Part shown: in pieces, positions 59,601 to 64,000 of the stretch | Numbering within the stretch: the first letter of the stretch is position 1 | Layout of the letters: every line of letters begins with the position of its first letter | Assembly (NCBI RefSeq): GCF_905147365.1 | Contig: NC_056418.1 | Coordinates: 9,609,262 to 9,673,261 of the forward strand | Reading direction: 5' to 3' | Length of the DNA stretch: 64,000 bases | DNA from: Aricia agestis | Lineage: Eukaryota; Arthropoda; Insecta; Lepidoptera; Lycaenidae | Notes under the pieces: model-generated | What the model saw: only the letters and a program-made list of their open reading frames with translations | The model's database searches: none | What the model was told of the DNA's origin: nothing | Position numbers and translations under genes: made by a program

Positions 59601-62600
59601 AGGAATAAATGGTGTGATTAGTAAGTATTTGTAGAACGTATAAGGTATTGAATTAGATTTAGGAGTAAATGGTGTTGTTAGTTAGTAGTTGTAGAACGTA
59701 AAGCGTATTGAATTAGATATAAGAGTAAATGGTGTTGTTAGTTAGTAGCTGTAGAATGTAAAGCGTATTGAATTAGATGTAAGAGTAAATGGTGTTGTTA
59801 GTTAGTAGTTGTAGAACGTAAAGAGTATTGAATTAGATGTAAGAGTAAATGGTGTTGTTAGAAAGTAGTTGTAGAACGAAAAGAGTATTGGATTAGATGT
59901 AAGAGTAAATGGTGTTGTTAGTAAGTAGTTGTAGAACGTAAAGAGTATTGAATAAGATGTAAGAGTAAATGGTATTGTTAGTTAGTAGTTATAGAATGTA
60001 AAGCGTATTGAATTAGATTAAGAGTAAATGGTGTTGTTAGTAAGTAGTTGTAGAACGTAAAGTGTATTGAATTAGATTAAGAGTAAATGGTGTTGTTAGT
60101 TAGTAGTTGTAGAACGTAAAGCGTATTGAATTAGATGTAAGAGTAAATGGTGTTGTTGGTTAGTAGCTGTAGAATGTAAAGCGTATTGAATTAGATGTAA
60201 GAGTAAATGGTGTTGTTAGTTAGTAGCTGTAGAATGTAAAGCGTATTGAATTAGATGTAAGAGTAAATGGTGTTGTTAGTTAGTAGTTGTAGAACGTAAA
60301 GAGTATTAAATTAGATGTAAGAGTAAATGGTGTTGTTAGTTAGTAGTTATAGAATGTAAAGCGTATTGAATTAGATGTAAGAGTAAATGGTGTTGTTAGA
60401 AAGTAGTTGTAGAACGAAAAGAGTATTGGATTAGATTTAGTAGTAAATGGTATTGTTAGTTAGTAGTTATAGAATGTAAAGCGTATTGAATTAGATTAAG
60501 AGTAAATGGTGTTGTTAGTAAGTAGTTGTAGAACGTAAAGTGTATTGAATTAGATTAAGAGTAAATGGTGTTGTTAGTTAGTAGTTATAGAATGTAAAGC
60601 GTATTGAATTAGATGTAAGAGTAAATGGTGTTGTTTGTTAGTAGTTGTAGAACGTAAAGAGTATTGAATTAGATGTAAGAGTAAATGGTATTGTTAGTTA
60701 GTAGTTGTAGAATGTAAAGCGTATTGAATTAGATGTAAGAGTAAATGGTGTTGTCAGTAAGTAGTTGTAGAACGAAAAGAGTATTGGATTAGATGTAAGA
60801 GTAAATGGTATTGTTAGTTAGTAGTTGTAGAATGTAAAGCGTATTGAATTAGATGTAAGAGTAAATGATGTTGTTAGTTAGTAGTTGTAAAACGTAAAGA
60901 GTATTGAATTAGATGTAAGAGTAAATGGTGTTGTTAGTAAGTAGTTGTAGAACGAAAAGAGTATTGGATTAGATGTAAGAGTAAATGGTGTTGTTAGTAA
61001 GTAGTTGTAGAACGTAAAGTGTATTGAATTAGATTAAGAGTAAATGGTGTTGTTAGTTTGTAGTTATATAATGTAAAGCGTATTGAATTAGATGTAAGAG
61101 TAAATGGTGTTGTTAGTAAGTAGTTGTAGAACGTAAAGAGTATTGAATTAGATGTAAGAGTAAATGGTATTGTTAGTTAGTAGTTGTAGAACGTAAAGAG
61201 TATTGAATTAGATGTAAGAGCAAATGGTGTTATTAGTTAGTATAGCAATTAGATTCTGAAAACCTTTCTTTTTGAGTGGAAAGGGATGGCTAATAGGGGA
61301 TGGTGGAGGCCATTGAGCTCCCGAACCAAAGTGAGAGGGAGCTCAGCGTAGATTAGGTGTAATTAGATAAGTTGATACAAGAATTAGTTGTTAGAGTAAA
61401 TGGTGTTGAGTTAGTTAGCTGTAATAAGTATTAGATGTTTGATTTAGATGTAGGAATAAATGGTGTGATTAGTAAGTATTTGTAGAACGTATAAGGTATT
61501 GAATTAGATTTAGGAGTAAATGGTGTTGTTAGTTAGTAGTTGTAGAACGTAAAGCGTATTGAATTAGATGTAAGAGTAAATGGTGTTGTTGGTTAGTAGC
61601 TGTAGAATGTAAAGCGTATTGAATTAGATGTAAGAGTAGATGGTGTTGTTAGTTAGTAGCTGTAGAATGTAAAGCGTATTGAATTAGATGTAAGAGTAAA
61701 TGGTGTTGTTAGTTAGTAGTTGTAGAACGTAAAGAGTATTAAATTAGATGTAAGAGTAAATGGTGTTGTTAGTTAGTAGTTATAGAATGTAAAGCGTATT
61801 GAATTAGATGTAAGAGTAAATGGTGTTGTTAGAAAGTAGTTGTAGAACGAAAAGAGTATTGGATTAGATTTAGTAGTAAATGGTGTTGTTAGTTAGTAGT
61901 TGTAGAACGTAAAACGTATTGAATTAGATGTAAGAGTAAATTGTGTTGTTAGTTAGTAGGTGTAGAACGTAAAGCGTATTGAATTAGATGTAAGAGTAAA
62001 TGGTGTTGTTAGTTAGTAGTTGTAAAACGTAAAGAGTATTGAATTAGATGTAAGAGTAAATGGTGTTGTTAGTAAGTAGTTGTAGAACGAAAAGAGTATT
62101 GGATTAGATGTAAGAGTAAATGGTGTTGTTAGTTAGTAGTTGTAGAACGTAAAGAGTATTAAATTAGATGTAAGAGTAAATGGTGTTGTTAGTTAGTAGT
62201 TATAGAATGTAAAGCGTATTGAATTAGATGTAAGAGTAAATGGTGTTGTTAGTTAGTAGTTGTAGAACGTAAAGAGTATTGAATTAGATGTAAGAGTAAA
62301 TGGTGTTGTTAGTAATAAGTTGTAGAACGTAAAGAGTATTGAATTAGATGTAAGAGTAAATGGTATTGTTAGTTAGTAGTTGTAGAATGTAAAGCGTATT
62401 GAATTAGATGTAAGAGTAAATGGTGTTGTTAGTTAGTAGTTGTAAAACGTAAAGAGTATTGAATTAGATGTAAGAGTAAATGGTGTTGTTAGTAAGTAGT
62501 TGTAGAACGAAAAGAGTATTGGATTAGATGTAAGAGTAAATGGTGTTGTTAGTAAGTAGTTGTAGAACGTAAAGTGTATTGAATTAGATTAAGAGTAAAT

Positions 62601-64000
62601 GGTGTTGTTAGTTTGTAGTTATAGAATGTAAAGCGTATTGAATTAGATGTAAGAGTAAATGGTGTTGTTAGTTAGTAGTTGTAGAACGTAAAGAGTATTG
62701 AATTAGATGTAAGAGTAAATGGTGTTGTTAGTAAGTAGTTGTAGAACGTAAAGAGTATTGAATTAGATGTAAGAGTAAATGGTATTGTTAGTAAGTAATT
62801 GTAGAACGTAAAGAGTATTGAATTAGATGTAAGAGCAAATGGTGTTATTAGTTAGTATAGCAATTAGATTTTGAAAACCTTTCTTTTTGAGTGGAAAGGG
62901 ATGGCTAATAGGGGATGGTGGAGGCCATTGAGCTCCCGAACCAAAGTGAGAGGGAGCTCAGCGTAGATTAGGTGTAATTAGATAAGTTGATACAAGAATT
63001 AGTTGTTAGAGTAAATGGTGTTGAGTTAGTAGCTGTAGTAAGTATTAGATGTTTGATTTAGATGTAGGAATAAATGGTGTGATTAGTAAGTATTTGTAGA
63101 ACGTATAAGGTATTGAATTAGATTTAAGAGTAAATGGTGTTGTTAGTTAGTAGTTGTAGAACGTAAAGAGTATTGAATTAGATATAAGAGTAAATGGTGT
63201 TGTTAGTTAGTAGCTGTAGAATGTAAAGCGTATTGAATTAGATGTAAGAGTAAATGGTGTTGTTAGTTAGTAGTTGTAGAACGTAAAGAGTATTGAATTA
63301 GATGTAAGAGTAAATGGTGTTGTTAGAAAGTAGTTGTAGAACGAAAAGAGTATTGGATTAGATGTAAGAGTAAATGGTGTTGTTAGTAAGTAGTTGTAGA
63401 ATGTAAAGAGTATTAAATTAGATGTAAGAGTAAATGGTGTTGTTAGTAAGTAGTTGTAGAACGTAAAGAGTATTGAATAAGATGTAAGAGTAAATGGTAT
63501 TGTTAGTAGTTATAGAATGTAAAGCGTATTGAATTAGATTAAGAGTAAATGGTGTTGTTAGTTAGTAGTTGTAGAACGTAAAGTGTATTGAATTAGATTA
63601 AGAGTAAATGGTGTTGTTAGTTAGTAGTTGTAGAACGTAAAGCGTATTGAATTAGATGTAAGAGTAAATGGTGTTGTTAGTTAGTAGCTGTAGAATGTAA
63701 AGCGTATTGAATTAGATGTAAGAGTAAATGGTGTTGTTAGTTAGTAGCTGTAGAATGTAAAGCGTATTGAATTAGATGTAAGAGTAAATGGTGTTGTTAG
63801 TTAGTAGTTGTAGAACGTAAAGAGTATTAAATTAGATGTAAGAGTAAATGGTGTTGTTAGTTAGTAGTTATAGAATGTAAAGCGTATTGAATTAGATGTA
63901 AGAGTAAATGGTGTTGTTAGAAAGTAGTTGTAGAACGAAAAGAGTATTGAATTAGATTTAGTAGTAAATGGTATTGTTAGTTAGTAGTTATAGAATGTAA
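56626..64000. repeat. Satellite region with only short-form headers
   Basis: Blocks 2807, 1850, 1615 bp and an incomplete one. All four headers (56626, 59433, 61283, 62898) are of the 4-bp-shorter form, so the four-header order seen at 24-51 kb is not kept here. The header at 59433 shares the GTGCTC variant with the one at 22484, 37 kb away. Confidence 0.8.

Larger units (their letters stand above)
18241..64000. repeat. Hierarchical satellite array, 60-bp monomer, runs off the window
   Basis: About 45.8 kb of head-to-tail monomers of exactly 60 bp (GTATTGAATTAGATGTAAGA, then GTAAATGGTG, then TTGTTAGTTAGTAGTTGTAG AACGTAAAGA). A 59-bp subtype reads GATTAAGAG. A typical monomer has 17 G and 1 C on this strand. 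Subtypes are defined by linked variants: GAACG-AAGAG, GAATG-AAGCG, GAACG-AAGTG (with the 59-bp form), GAACGAAAAGAG-TTGGATT, and AAAACG-AAGAG. Stops occur in all six frames and no frame exceeds about 60 codons. The array is punctuated by 34 headers (separate entry). No spacers, direct-repeat/cas structure or telomeric TTAGG arrays are present. Family not recognised; function unknown. Confidence 0.95.

Noticed and set aside
18241..64000. CRISPR array
   Set aside because: The repeats abut directly, with no unique spacers, no cas genes and a eukaryotic context. They are satellite monomers.
18241..64000. Telomeric repeat derived from TTAGG
   Set aside because: Monomers contain GTTAGTTAGTAG, which looks telomere-like, but no tandem TTAGG run exists and the period is 60 bp.

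Overview
The window looks like insect nuclear DNA, most likely from a moth or butterfly. It is AT-rich, its only intact gene has introns, and several interspersed repeats match families I remember as common in Lepidoptera (a tRNA-derived SINE, a CTAG-ended Helitron-like terminus, a 450-bp 'wrong-to-right' repeat and a second SINE). I recognise no bacterial, phage or ordinary host gene. The species call is inference from memory; I could not search.

Layout. 1-5.7 kb is a graveyard of small DNA transposons. It includes a non-autonomous P-superfamily element (327-2288; 25-bp perfect terminal inverted repeats, 8-bp target duplication, THAP-type first exon) carrying nested insertions, several foldback MITEs, and a second, broken THAP element (4088-5673). 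5.74-17.9 kb is a tandem array of about eight ~640-bp units, arranged as trimers of about 1.92 kb. One unit is split by a 6.68-kb insertion (8696-15377) flanked by the exact 8-bp duplication CTTTGTAT. That insertion holds an apparently intact seven-exon gene for a 961-residue THAP9/P-element-like transposase. Its introns have been invaded by four or five other repeats, while its reading frame and catalytic residues survive. Its ends are not matching inverted repeats, so it may be immobile or co-opted.

18.24-64.0 kb is one continuous satellite that runs off the window. It is built from a 60-bp monomer (59-bp subtype) almost devoid of C on the + strand. Thirty-four copies of a ~145-bp 'header' carrying a GAGCTCCC/GGGAGCTC hairpin punctuate it. 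Blocks between headers run from 0.35 to 2.8 kb. Headers fall into haplotypes that recur in a fixed order, giving four-block super-units of 4.65-5.8 kb, and a rearranged 7,819-bp unit appears twice in part. No open reading frame longer than about 60 codons occurs in these 46 kb.

How it fits together: there is no operon or pathway here. The story is transposon biology (three unrelated-looking THAP/P-type elements in 15 kb) next to two hierarchical tandem-repeat arrays evolving by unequal exchange. Coordinates were read by eye; boundaries of decayed repeats are approximate to about 10-30 bases.
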